From NCBI GenBank assembly GCA_021300155.1, contig JAJTID010000015.1, forward strand, positions 58,470 through 122,469: a stretch of 64,000 nucleotides of DNA. The letters are read 5' to 3'. The position numbers were made by a program, and so were the translations under genes. The DNA is from Pirellula sp. (lineage in GTDB: Bacteria > Planctomycetota > Planctomycetia > Pirellulales > Pirellulaceae). The notes beneath the pieces are model-generated. The model had not been told where the DNA came from and ran no database searches. It saw only the letters and a program-made list of their open reading frames with translations. Shown piece by piece: positions 52,028 through 62,500 of the stretch. Each line of letters opens with the position of its first letter. Within the stretch, counting starts at the first letter, position 1.

Positions 52028-52103
52028 GAGCCGTATACGGACACATACGTACAGTTCTGTGAGAGGGCTGAAGGAATCATTACGCCGATTCATCCTGCTC
52101 GAC
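52028..52103 (+). ncRNA. Candidate degenerate group II intron domain V/VI remnant
   Basis: GAGCCGTATACGGACACATACGTACAGTTC followed by TGTGAGAGGGCTGAAGGAATC...GATTCATCCTGCTCGAC; resembles DV (GAGCCGUAU...CGUACGGUUC) plus a DVI-like hairpin; no RT ORF nearby. Confidence 0.5.
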
Positions 52104-52123
52104 GTTCCCGTATGAGGTGACTG

Positions 52124-53254
52124 CTAGGAATCGAATCGAAATGGAATTCCGAGGATTTCAGCGACCCGCTTCGGTCGACGAAGCGATTCTTGCATTCGAA
52201 TGGCTTCGTTACTGCCTCGTAAGTCTGTGCATTCGGGGTGTGATTCTGGTGATGCGATGATCCCCAATTCGTGCAACACATGCGCCGTACTATGCTTGTA
52301 AGCTGCGGCGCTCATCGATGCATCCAAGCGAAAAACTTGGTCTTCTAAAGATTGGAACGCTTCAAAGACTTTATAAACCCGTGTATCAAATGCTCCTGAA
52401 CCTGTCGTGAATTTCTTACGGGGCGCATCATCAGTTAGCCACATATCCTTGGCGGCTGCAATGAGGGGGGCACCACTCACGGCCGCACCGATCAACAATG
52501 GCAATCCAAGCTTGATCGCGGTCGCAATTCCAAAATCGTCTCCGCTATGAGGCGCGAAGTCCAATTGAAGATCGCGGCACATCGCAGCCCAATATAGAAA
52601 GTGCGGTTCGTCCAGCGTACTAATCTTGCCGCCGATGAACTTTGGATGCTGGGCCAGTTGCCAAAGCAACCACGGCTCAAAAGGCTTCGCCCAAGGAACG
52701 AAAGCGGGTTCAAGAGCATGAACGATTCCTGGGCGAATAAGCCAGTCGGCAATTGCAAAGTATGCGTCCCGTTTTGGTTCGGGGGCCAGCGCGCTCAACC
52801 ATTTCGAAGTCATCAGCATGACCTCGCAGTTATCATATTGCTGAACGATGTCGAGAAGTGGCCGATATCGATCCGGTTGGAATGAGCTATCTTTTTCCGC
52901 ACCACGAGCGGTAACACCAGCGATAAACTTTGCACCCGGAAAAGCGTTTCGAAACCGCCGGAGAACCTCGCTGTAGAGCGCATTATCCAAATTAAAAATA
53001 TAGCCAGTGTCCGCGTTCAGCACGACCACCAGTTCGACCCCATAGTAATCAGCAGCTGATTGCATCCAAGCGATGCTGGAGACAAATCCTTCCCAGTCTG
53101 GTTGCTTATTTCGAAACGGAAGAAGCGCCGCCGCGCAAAGTCGGGCCTTTGTGTGGTGATCGATCAACGACTCCTCGCTAGTCCAAGCCCACTTGGTATC
53201 GAGCCAGTTTGTAGAAGGTGTCAGTTCCTGGGGGGTTGCAATCAACGGTTTCAT
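52124..53254 (-). CDS. DapA-like (TIM-barrel) protein, function uncertain
   Basis: SIAWMQSAADYYGVELVVVLNADTGYIF, HPKFIGGKIST, GDDFGIATAIKLGLPLLIGAAVSGAPLIAA. Confidence 0.55.
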   Translation of the reverse strand: MKPLIATPQELTPSTNWLDTKWAWTSEESLIDHHTKARLCAAALLPFRNKQPDWEGFVSSIAWMQSAADYYGVELVVVLNADTGYIFNLDNALYSEVLRRFRNAFPGAKFIAGVTARGAEKDSSFQPDRYRPLLDIVQQYDNCEVMLMTSKWLSALAPEPKRDAYFAIADWLIRPGIVHALEPAFVPWAKPFEPWLLWQLAQHPKFIGGKISTLDEPHFLYWAAMCRDLQLDFAPHSGDDFGIATAIKLGLPLLIGAAVSGAPLIAAAKDMWLTDDAPRKKFTTGSGAFDTRVYKVFEAFQSLEDQVFRLDASMSAAAYKHSTAHVLHELGIIASPESHPECTDLRGSNEAIRMQESLRRPKRVAEILGIPFRFDS

Positions 53255-53444
53255 GAGTGTCCTGTACGAATATTAGTCGAAACCGAATTGTAATCCATCC
53301 CTCGCGAATGAGGGACAACACTCACAAGAAACAGTCATCAGGTCCTGCGCTGGGCTGCCTTTACGATAAGATTGTTGATGACTCGTTTGACACCAGAAAT
53401 CGCCGCGCAGACGGATGACGCTGCGATTTTTTGATGTCATGCAT

Positions 53445-54698
53445 TTACTTTTTCGTTCCAAACTTGGAATTAAACACATCTGGATCAAAGGGGTCTTGCC
53501 CTATCGCCTTTTTTTGCCGTTCTAGCTTGTCAATGGCAGACTCCAGCAGAGCAATGTCACCAGCGGAGATGACGCCAGCACCAGGCGGATTGCTTTGTGA
53601 GTTGTCGGCAGGCTTTGAGAGTTTGGCGTTGCGGTCTTGTTCTGGTAATCTCTGCGTTTCACGGATCCAATCCATTCTGCTTTTGGGGTTTGTCGAGGGA
53701 GTTGCAATGGATGGTTGAACATCGGTCGCGATAGCTTCAACGACAGTTTTGGAGTTCGTGGACACAATTTCTCCCTCAACTGCGTTGGCAAACTCCAAGG
53801 ACTTGATCCATTGAGCTATACGCTCGATGTGAGCTCGATCATCTTCTCGCAATGGATTGAAGCGTGGAGATTTTTGAATTCCATGCGCATTGGTTGCGTA
53901 AGCAATGAGTTGGCTGCTACTCGGATCTTTCGGATTAATGTATCGCAGTACATTCTCCAAGTTTTGGTTTGCAATCGTTGACGCTTGATCGCCTGCAGCT
54001 TTGTGGATGTGAAAACTCGAGTTGCCTGGTAAACCGTGACAACCCGCTTGGCCGCATCCATTGATCAAGATCGGAGCAACGGTAGTATGAAAAGCTTTCT
54101 TGACATATCCAGGAATCGCAAGATGCTGGACGCCTGGTTTCGAGACATTTTCGACCGAGCTGGCGAGCGTTACTCCCGTAGGATTTGGCGTTGACTCTTG
54201 GATGGCAACGGCACTTCTGACTTCGTTCTTTGCAATGGAAGAACGCACCTCTTCGCTGTTGAGAAGAGCCGACTTGAGTTGCTGTTCGAGTTGTCTAAAT
54301 TTTGCAGACGACTCAACATTCTTTGCGAGTTCACCGTAATGATAAACCGCTTGTTCGAGGAGTTGTTGTTGCAGGCACCATTGGGTTAGATGCCAATGTT
54401 CGCCCGTTCCCCAAACGCGTATCGACTTGGCCTGAGCATGGTACAGTTCGAGTTTTGAGGCAGCGATATGTCCGACCTGTTTCGAATCGACTTGAATCGT
54501 TGCCCCTTGTCCGAGTCGAATTTCCATTTTCTCGCCGACAGGCCGAACGACACCATGAAACACACTGCCGTTGTTCATCAACACGAAGGAACGATTGTCC
54601 GGTTCAGACCCACGAAGTGGACTTAACGACGCGAAACAAACAGCGGAAACGCCAAGTAGTAACCCGACAAACTTTTGCATTTTTAAGTCCCTGAACAA
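53445..54698 (-). CDS. Secreted planctomycete protein with one c-type heme-like motif
   Basis: Signal peptide; TTVAPILINGCGQAGCHGLPGNSSFHIHK (CxxxxCH/CGxxGCH); INPKDPSSSQLI. Confidence 0.65.
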   Translation of the reverse strand: MFRDLKMQKFVGLLLGVSAVCFASLSPLRGSEPDNRSFVLMNNGSVFHGVVRPVGEKMEIRLGQGATIQVDSKQVGHIAASKLELYHAQAKSIRVWGTGEHWHLTQWCLQQQLLEQAVYHYGELAKNVESSAKFRQLEQQLKSALLNSEEVRSSIAKNEVRSAVAIQESTPNPTGVTLASSVENVSKPGVQHLAIPGYVKKAFHTTVAPILINGCGQAGCHGLPGNSSFHIHKAAGDQASTIANQNLENVLRYINPKDPSSSQLIAYATNAHGIQKSPRFNPLREDDRAHIERIAQWIKSLEFANAVEGEIVSTNSKTVVEAIATDVQPSIATPSTNPKSRMDWIRETQRLPEQDRNAKLSKPADNSQSNPPGAGVISAGDIALLESAIDKLERQKKAIGQDPFDPDVFNSKFGTKK

Positions 54699-54759
54699 AC
54701 CGCTGGCCTAGAGTGCTCGTGGGACAATAGCAAATCAATGAGGTTCGAAGCAACCTCGG

Positions 54760-56232
54760 CTAGTTGCGCTTCTTTTTGCGAAGCGCGCGATCGCGTTCCC
54801 GTTGTAGCTTCTCGCGTTCTTTGGGAGTTAGTCGTTTTCCTGTGCTCCCTTTAAGCTTGACACCTTCGGTGGGGTTGAACGGATTTCTGGACATCATTCC
54901 TTGCATTTGACCGAGCATTTTCATTTTGTCAGCCATCGAGCCTGATGTTGCCATTTGTAGCATGGGACCGATCATTTCGAACTGCTTGATCAAGTCGCTG
55001 ATTTGACTCGGTTGGCATCCGCAACCTTTTGCGATTCGATTCCGTCTGGCAGAGTCAATCACTTTAGGGTTTTTTCTTTCTGACGGCGTCATCGAGTCGA
55101 CGATACCGGTCAGCCGACGCATTTCTTTCTCGCTATCGGCGTTTGCCATCATTTTGGAAAACTCTCCCATCCCAGGCATGAGCGATACCATTTTCGTCAT
55201 CAGCCCAGGTTTGCGCAGTTTTTGCATCATATCGCGGAAGTCGCCGAGGCTGAAAACGCCCTTCGACATTCGCTCTTCCATGGCGAGACGTTCTTTTTCG
55301 TCTATAAGCTTATGCGCCTCACGGGCGACTTCCAAAATGTCACCCATTTCCAATATACGACTCGCCATCCCTTCGGGCCGGAAAGGCTCCAATGCATCGA
55401 GATGCTCCCCGGTTCCGATGAATTTGATGGGAACCTGCGTTACCGCTTTAACGCTCAGCAGGGCCCCGCCGCGTGCATCTCCATCGAGCTTTGTCATGAT
55501 GATGCCATCGAGGGAAAGCGCTTCGTTGAAGGCCTTCGCGCTGTTCACTGCGTCTTGGCCGGTCATGCCGTCAACAACCAAGTAGACTTGTTGAGGCTGG
55601 ACCGCTTTGTCGATACGTTTGAGCTGTTCCATCAACTCTAGGTCGATCGCTAGCCGGCCGGCAGTATCGAGAATGACAATATCAGCTCCAGCGGCTCTGG
55701 CTGCTGCAATACCTTCTTGGCAAACGGCTACTGGATCTTGAGCGCCCTCTTTGCTAAACACTCCGACGCCTAGTTGGCGCCCGAGGACGTGCAACTGTTC
55801 GATAGCGGCAGGACGTTGCAAGTCCGCAGCAATCAAAAAAGGCTTAAAGCCCTGCTCCTTTATCAGTTGAGATAATTTTCCGCAGGTCGTGGTTTTTCCA
55901 GCCCCTTGGAGGCCGCACATCATGATGCTGGAAGCCGCACCCCTCTTCAGAGGTATTGAGTTGTCGACTGGCCCAAGAAGATCGACTAATTGTTCGTAGA
56001 CAATTTTGACTAATTCTTCGTTTGGTCGAAGAGAGTGAATAACGCGGCGACCGATCGCTGCTTCGCTGACATCGGCCATGAATTTGCGGACAACATCGAC
56101 GTTAACATCGGCTTCGACCATGGATTTTTCCACCATGGCGAGGCCTTCTCGCATATTCGATTCGGTGAGTTTGCCTTTTCCCCGGAGTACTTGAAACGCG
56201 GTTTGGAGGCCTTCTTGGAGTGACTGAAACAT
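54760..56232 (-). CDS. ffh: Signal recognition particle protein Ffh
   Basis: MMCGLQGAGKTTTCGKLSQLI, DTAGRLAIDLELMEQL, TKLDGDARGGALLSV, M-domain MIGPMLQMATSG. Confidence 0.97.
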   Translation of the reverse strand: MFQSLQEGLQTAFQVLRGKGKLTESNMREGLAMVEKSMVEADVNVDVVRKFMADVSEAAIGRRVIHSLRPNEELVKIVYEQLVDLLGPVDNSIPLKRGAASSIMMCGLQGAGKTTTCGKLSQLIKEQGFKPFLIAADLQRPAAIEQLHVLGRQLGVGVFSKEGAQDPVAVCQEGIAAARAAGADIVILDTAGRLAIDLELMEQLKRIDKAVQPQQVYLVVDGMTGQDAVNSAKAFNEALSLDGIIMTKLDGDARGGALLSVKAVTQVPIKFIGTGEHLDALEPFRPEGMASRILEMGDILEVAREAHKLIDEKERLAMEERMSKGVFSLGDFRDMMQKLRKPGLMTKMVSLMPGMGEFSKMMANADSEKEMRRLTGIVDSMTPSERKNPKVIDSARRNRIAKGCGCQPSQISDLIKQFEMIGPMLQMATSGSMADKMKMLGQMQGMMSRNPFNPTEGVKLKGSTGKRLTPKEREKLQRERDRALRKKKRN

Positions 56233-56522
56233 CCGTAATCCGTAAGGTTTTTTAAATGAGGTCGAACAGGAGACTTTTAACGATTGGAACTTTTGAAGGA
56301 ATTAGATCCTCCAAGAGCCGCATTGTATCGTGTCATTTCTAACGATTATGCAACTTCTTGGGTGCAAGTAAAGGAATTAAAACGACTTGCAATCGAGGAA
56401 GTAGCAATCAACTGGGAGTGATTCGTTGCAATGCGACCGGGTCGAATTAGACTCGGAATTGCGGCCCGTTATGGGTTCCTATTCGATATTGCCCTGTTTT
56501 TGGCTCCTCAAGAGGTTCGTCG

Positions 56523-59500
56523 ATGACCACCGTCGGTACCGGAAGTGGTTCTTTCTCCAGCAATCATCCACGTAAAGACCGTTCCAAATTGCGTAAACAG
56601 CAGTTGGTTCGTCGTTCTATGCTGGAATCTCTCGAAAGCCGCCAGGTTATGGCGGCTGGTCCTCAATTGATCGGTGCGCAGCCTAACGAAGGCGCATTGA
56701 TTTCATTGGATGGCTCGACGTCCGCTGCGACCGTATTGAATACGAGTCCGAGAGAGATTGTTCTTCGATTCGATGATACGGCAGGGTTGGATCCTGCGAC
56801 GTTATTGTCCGGAATTCAGGTCAAACGTGCGGGTGCGGATGGAGTACTCTCCTCTGCTTACGTAAGCACGGACTTGGGAACCAACGGTCGTGTCGTACTG
56901 GACTTTAGCGCCGCCGAGCCTGGCCAACAAGGCAATGGAGTTGAGATTGCTTTCACGTCGACCTCCAGAAGCTCAAGCATTCCAGGCAAGCCCGCAAGTT
57001 GGCCGCTTCTATCGATTACTGGCAGCCGAATCAATGTTCAGTTGAACACGCTATCTGGTTCTCAGACGACGGCAGCCGATTTGATTCGAGCGATGACGGA
57101 GAATGAATCGGTCCGATCAAGAGTTTTGGTAAAGCGTCTGCGCGGTGTTGAATCCGAGATCATCGCAAACACAGTTCCCAACGGAACCGTGTACACATTG
57201 GCAGGTGCTGATGCGGCTCGAGTATCAACCAACCTGAACTCGGGTACGAATACTCTCCAAGTTGAATTCTTATCGTTGCTACCGAGTTCCAGTGGTGGGG
57301 GCACTCGCATCGAGGTTGTTTCAAGGGATTTCGGGGGCGAAGGAGCACCGATCGTCACCGTTTCTGGGCGTACCATCCGAGTTGAGGTTAACAGCAACGC
57401 TCGCTTTGCGACGACGGTCGGAGAACTGATCGATGCAATCAACTTGTCCTTAGATTCGAGTGGTTTAGTACGCGCGCGCTTGGTTAGCGGCTCTTTATTT
57501 ACACGAATGGGTGCAAACCCAACGACTTACTCACCACTGACATTGGTGGCTGGTGACGATGTTGCGATTACTCCATCCTTTATTGGTTTTGGAGATACGA
57601 ATCGTGAAGTCGTTATTCGATTTGCGGAGACACTGCCAGATGATTTTTACATCATCGATATCTTGGGGGCAGGACCGTTTGCGCTTCGAAACCTTGCAGG
57701 ACAACCGTTCAATTCGGGCGTGAGCAAGAGTGTTCGCTTCGACTTGGATCTTGGTACTACCATTCAATCCGTGGTACCACAACCTATCGTTCGCAATGCG
57801 AACGGCGCGTTGAGCCAATTGCGCAATGTTATTCACGTCTACTTCAACGATGATGATTTGAATCCTGTGGAGGCACAGAAGCCCGAATACTATCAATTGG
57901 TGCATACGGGTAACACACTTCGCGGTACAGATGATGTTGTGTTGTTGCCTGTATCCGTTAACTACGATTCCATATTGAATCGATCAACATTGACGTTCAG
58001 CCGTAATCTAGACGCTTTGGTGGATACCGCAGGAACTCCGTTGCCGATTACCGCTTTGAGGTTGCGTATTGGCAACAACCAAGGGGCCACTGCGGGTGGC
58101 GTTACTGAAGTTCCTCAGGCAACTGATCCTGGTAGTCGCTTTACGAGCGCAGCCAACTTGGGCGGCGCATGGGCCGCCGGAAGTGGCGCCAAATCGGTTA
58201 TCGTGAATTCTCAAATTCTGAACCAGACACCGTACGAATTAGATTTCCCTGGTGCCAACAATGAAGCTGGAAACCGAGATAGTCGTTATCAACATCACGT
58301 GACTCGAACAGATGCCGATGGCATCGCGGTGATTAGCTACAATTTCGCATCGGAACTAGGAACAGCGAATCAAAGCGTTCAATTGAACGCGATCACTGAA
58401 CCTCAAAAGGATTTGGTTCGCCAAATCTTCTCGCTTTACGAGAAGTATTTGGGAGTACGATTTCTCGAGAGTGACTCGTTAGGATTTACGGTGGCCGTAG
58501 GTGATATGCTCGCCATCAATCCGCTGACTGCGTTGACTCCGATTGAGGCCAACCGCGCTGGAGGTTTGACATTCGCGGCCGGACCATTGGCTTCGAATCC
58601 AGCTATTTCTGCTGCGATTATTGACATCCAAGATTTCAACTCGGCGGATGATAATTTGTTCGGAACGGAATTGTTCCGATCTTTCATGCGAGGTATCGGC
58701 GTTTTGCTGGGCTTGGGAAGCGCTGACGAACTCCCGCAATCGACGGTCCAAAACAATTTGCCTTTGGCGACTTCAGCCAATGCTGAACCTGTTTTCCCGG
58801 GCAATCACGATGTGGTCCACGGGCAGCATATTCTTCGTCCAGAAGGTCGAGATATCGACCTATATCGTTTCACTTTGCCAAGTGTGGGTGGACAGCTCAA
58901 TCTGGAGATCGTGGCGGAAAGGCAAGCCGATTCCAGTTTGTTAGACGCAGCGATTCGGCTCTATCGCAATGAGGGGACAGCTTTGGCCCCTCGCTGGGTG
59001 GAACTAGCGGCGAATGACGATTACTTCAGCAAAGATCCGCGTGTTCAATTGGAGTTTGTCAGAGGCGGTGACTACATCGTCGGTGTTAGTGCCAAGGGCA
59101 ACACAAGTTATAATCCTGAAATCGAAGACTCGGGTTTAGGTGGAAAATCAGAGGGCAAGTATCAGCTTCGCATCGATTATCGTCCGCCTGCTCCAGCGTC
59201 CTTAGTAGACGTTAATGGATTGCCAACTCCGTTGGATGGTGATGGGGATGGTCGACCTGGTGGCGTTCACAACTATTGGTTTGTTCCTACCAGACCTGAC
59301 CGTGCAACTCCTGTTCCTGGTGTTGCAGATGCATCCGCCTACACGATTTGGGTTGACAAGACGGCTGCCAACAATGGATCAGGTACACTCGCTTCGCCTT
59401 ACAACTCCATCAGCCGAGCATTAACCGAGGCGGCCAACATTTCCCAGTCGGATCCACTAGCGACACGCAATGTCGTGGTGCGAATTTTGGGGAATACTCA

Positions 59501-62500
59501 AAACCGAGCCTACGAAATAGGATTCAACCGTTTTGGACAGAGTCTAGCGGACGGAGCGACGTTTGATGTTCCCAAGAACGTTACGGTGATGATCGACGCG
59601 GGCGCTATCATCAAGATGGGCCGCGCGAGAATTAGCGCTGGTAGTTCTACGGTAAGCGTGGACCGCAGCGGTGGATCTCTTCAATTGCTTGGGATCCCTG
59701 ATTCGAAGGTGATTGTCACATCCATCCATGACACGGTGGGTGTCGGAGTGAATCCTGATAAAACGCCTCCGGCACCTGGTCCAGGGGACTGGGGCGGGAT
59801 CGAATTCCGCAATCGAATTGATGGTGGAGATGAAACGAGAACGGATCGCGAACGCAATGGCTTGTTCTTGAATACGGTTGTTCACTCCGATCTGAGATTC
59901 GGCGGTGGCCAAGTATTCGTGGATGGTGTTTCGCAAGTCATAACTCCTATACATATCGTCGATTCGCGTCCTTCGATAGCAAACAATTTGATTACGCGAA
60001 GCGCCGATGCGGCGATGTCGGCTACGCCAAACAGCTTCCGCGAAGACAACTTCAACGATCCTCGATCGCAGGGCAATGGTTTGTTTGTCGCTGACTATGA
60101 CAGAGTTGGACCAGATATCCGAGGTAATCGAATTGTCAACAACACCGTCAACGGCTTGTTCATTCGTACTCGCACGGGCGCGGCAGAGAATCCAGAAACC
60201 GTCACGGTCGCAGCGAGATTTGACGATTTGGACATCGTTCACGTAGTCGGTGAAAACTTAATTGTTGATGGACGTCCAGGGGGCGGAATTATTGATGTTG
60301 CCGCACCTCCGACCACAGTCGTGACGTTAATTGCATCTGCAGGTGGTTCGTTATCGGCTGGAACCTACAATTACAGACTTGTTTATGTCGATGCTGCTGG
60401 AAGTGAGAGCTTAGCGTCGTTGCCAACATCCTCCGTGACTGTAGCGGCGAATGGCTCGGTTACTCTCAACAATCTTCCACCGATTGGTCCAGGATTGCCC
60501 TACGTAGCCAGACGCATTTATCGCAGTGATGCAACCGGTGGCGGGACTTATCGCTTTGTTGCGCAAATCAATGCCGTTACAACGACTTTTGTTGACAATG
60601 GAAACGTTACAGGCTCTGCACTGGTAGAGCTAACAACCAAGGTTCGCTCCAGGCTCGATGGAAGCTTGATGATCGACCCAGGTACGATTATCAAGTCGCA
60701 GGGATCTCGGATCGAAGTCCGTAATGGTGGGCATCTGGTCGCCGAGGGTACCGCTTCACTTCCGATCGTGATGACGAGTATCAACGATGCTCGTTTCGGG
60801 GTCGGTGGAACATCGGACACTTCAAACACGCGAGCGACCCGAACTCCGAATCGCGGTGATTGGGGTGGAGTGTTCGTTGGGCACGCAAGTTCTGGATCGC
60901 TAGACAATGTTCGAATGGCATTCGCTGGCGGTTCCACTCGAATCGAAGGGGGCTTCGCGTCGTTCAATCCGATTGAAGTCCATCAAGCAGACTTCCGGCT
61001 CACGAATTCGAGAATTGAGCAAAGCGCGTCGGGAACTGAGAGCTCGACATCGGCATCGAGAACAGGTCGAGGCACTAATGGCGCTGCAGCCATCTTCGTT
61101 CGAGGTTCGCAACCAATTATCGTCAACAACCGAATTTACGATAACGATGGCGCGGCGATTAACATCGATGTCAATTCTTTGAGCCACGTGTACGTTACCG
61201 ATCGAGGTCGATCGACGGGCGAATTGGGACTCGTGGGCGAGTTTTTGGAGAACCAAGGACCGCTCGTCAAGGGCAATCAGCTTTCACGAAACACCACCAA
61301 TGGTATGCTGGTTCGTGGTCAGACCATTACAACGCAAAGTGTCTGGGATGATTCTGACATCGTGCATGTCGTCTCCAGTTCAATCACCTCTGACAATTTG
61401 CACACCTTCGGCGGGCTACGATTGAAGAGTAGTGCATCCGAAAGCCTTGTTGTCAAATTCGGCGGAGTCGCTGGATCTGTTGGGCTAACTGCCACCGGTA
61501 CTCCACTCGACTTTGCGTCGCGAATCGGCGGTAGTCTGCAAGTGTTAGGGCAACCAAATTTCCCAGTGATCTTAACCAGTCTCACGGATGATACCGTCGG
61601 TGCAGGATTCGGAATCGATGGTCGCTCCAATTTTGATACCAACAACGATGGTACTGGTTCTGTAGCGACGGCAGGAGCATGGACTGGGTTGACTGCTCGT
61701 GCGTATTCTAATGACCGAAACGTAGCTGCAGTGTCTGAACGCGAGTCCGCTCGTGCAAGTTCACCTGCCGCTAATGACACGCCTAGCAGTGCACAATATC
61801 TAGGGCAATTGTCACGACAATCAACAGGTGGTGACGAAAACGCTCGCTTAGGTTTTGAGATCCAAGGTACGATCAACAAACCATCGGACGTCGACGTTTA
61901 TAGTTTCACCGCAAACGGTCGAACCGAAGTTTGGTTGGACATTGATCGAACGACCTTTGGGTTGGACACGGTTGTGGAATTGATTGCGGCAGACGGAACA
62001 ATTTTGGCGTTGTCTGACGATTCCTTCTTGGAGGAAACAGAGCGTACCACGAATCCGATCTTTACAACGCTTTCGGGCAACTCTGCGAATCCCCTTCGCA
62101 AGAGTTCTTTGATTCAAGTACCAACAACTGCGGCTGGCGATGCACGAGACGACTACGGTACCAATCCGAAAGATGCGGGTATGCGAGTTGTGCTGCCAGG
62201 CCAAGAGTCGGTCGCTAGCCTGTATCACATTCGCGTTCGAAGCAGCAATCAAGTGGCAGGTCAAGCCGCAGGTACTCCTGCATTGTCAAACGCAGCTTCG
62301 GTCGGGCAAGGAAAATCTAAGGGGTCGTACCAATTGCAAGTGCGATTGGGCGAAGCGCAAGAATTCCCAGGAACGATGATATCACATGCCGACATTCGTT
62401 TTGCTGCGAACGGTGTGACGCTTTCCGGTGTTCCACGTCACTCTCCGCTGGTGGGTGAAACAGCAGAAGTTGAAACAGCGACCACCAACAATAATACGTT

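Noticed and set aside
53790-53830. tRNA-like string (GATCCATTGAGCTATACGC)
   Set aside because: Lies inside the CDS 53445-54698 and lacks a complementary acceptor and T arm.
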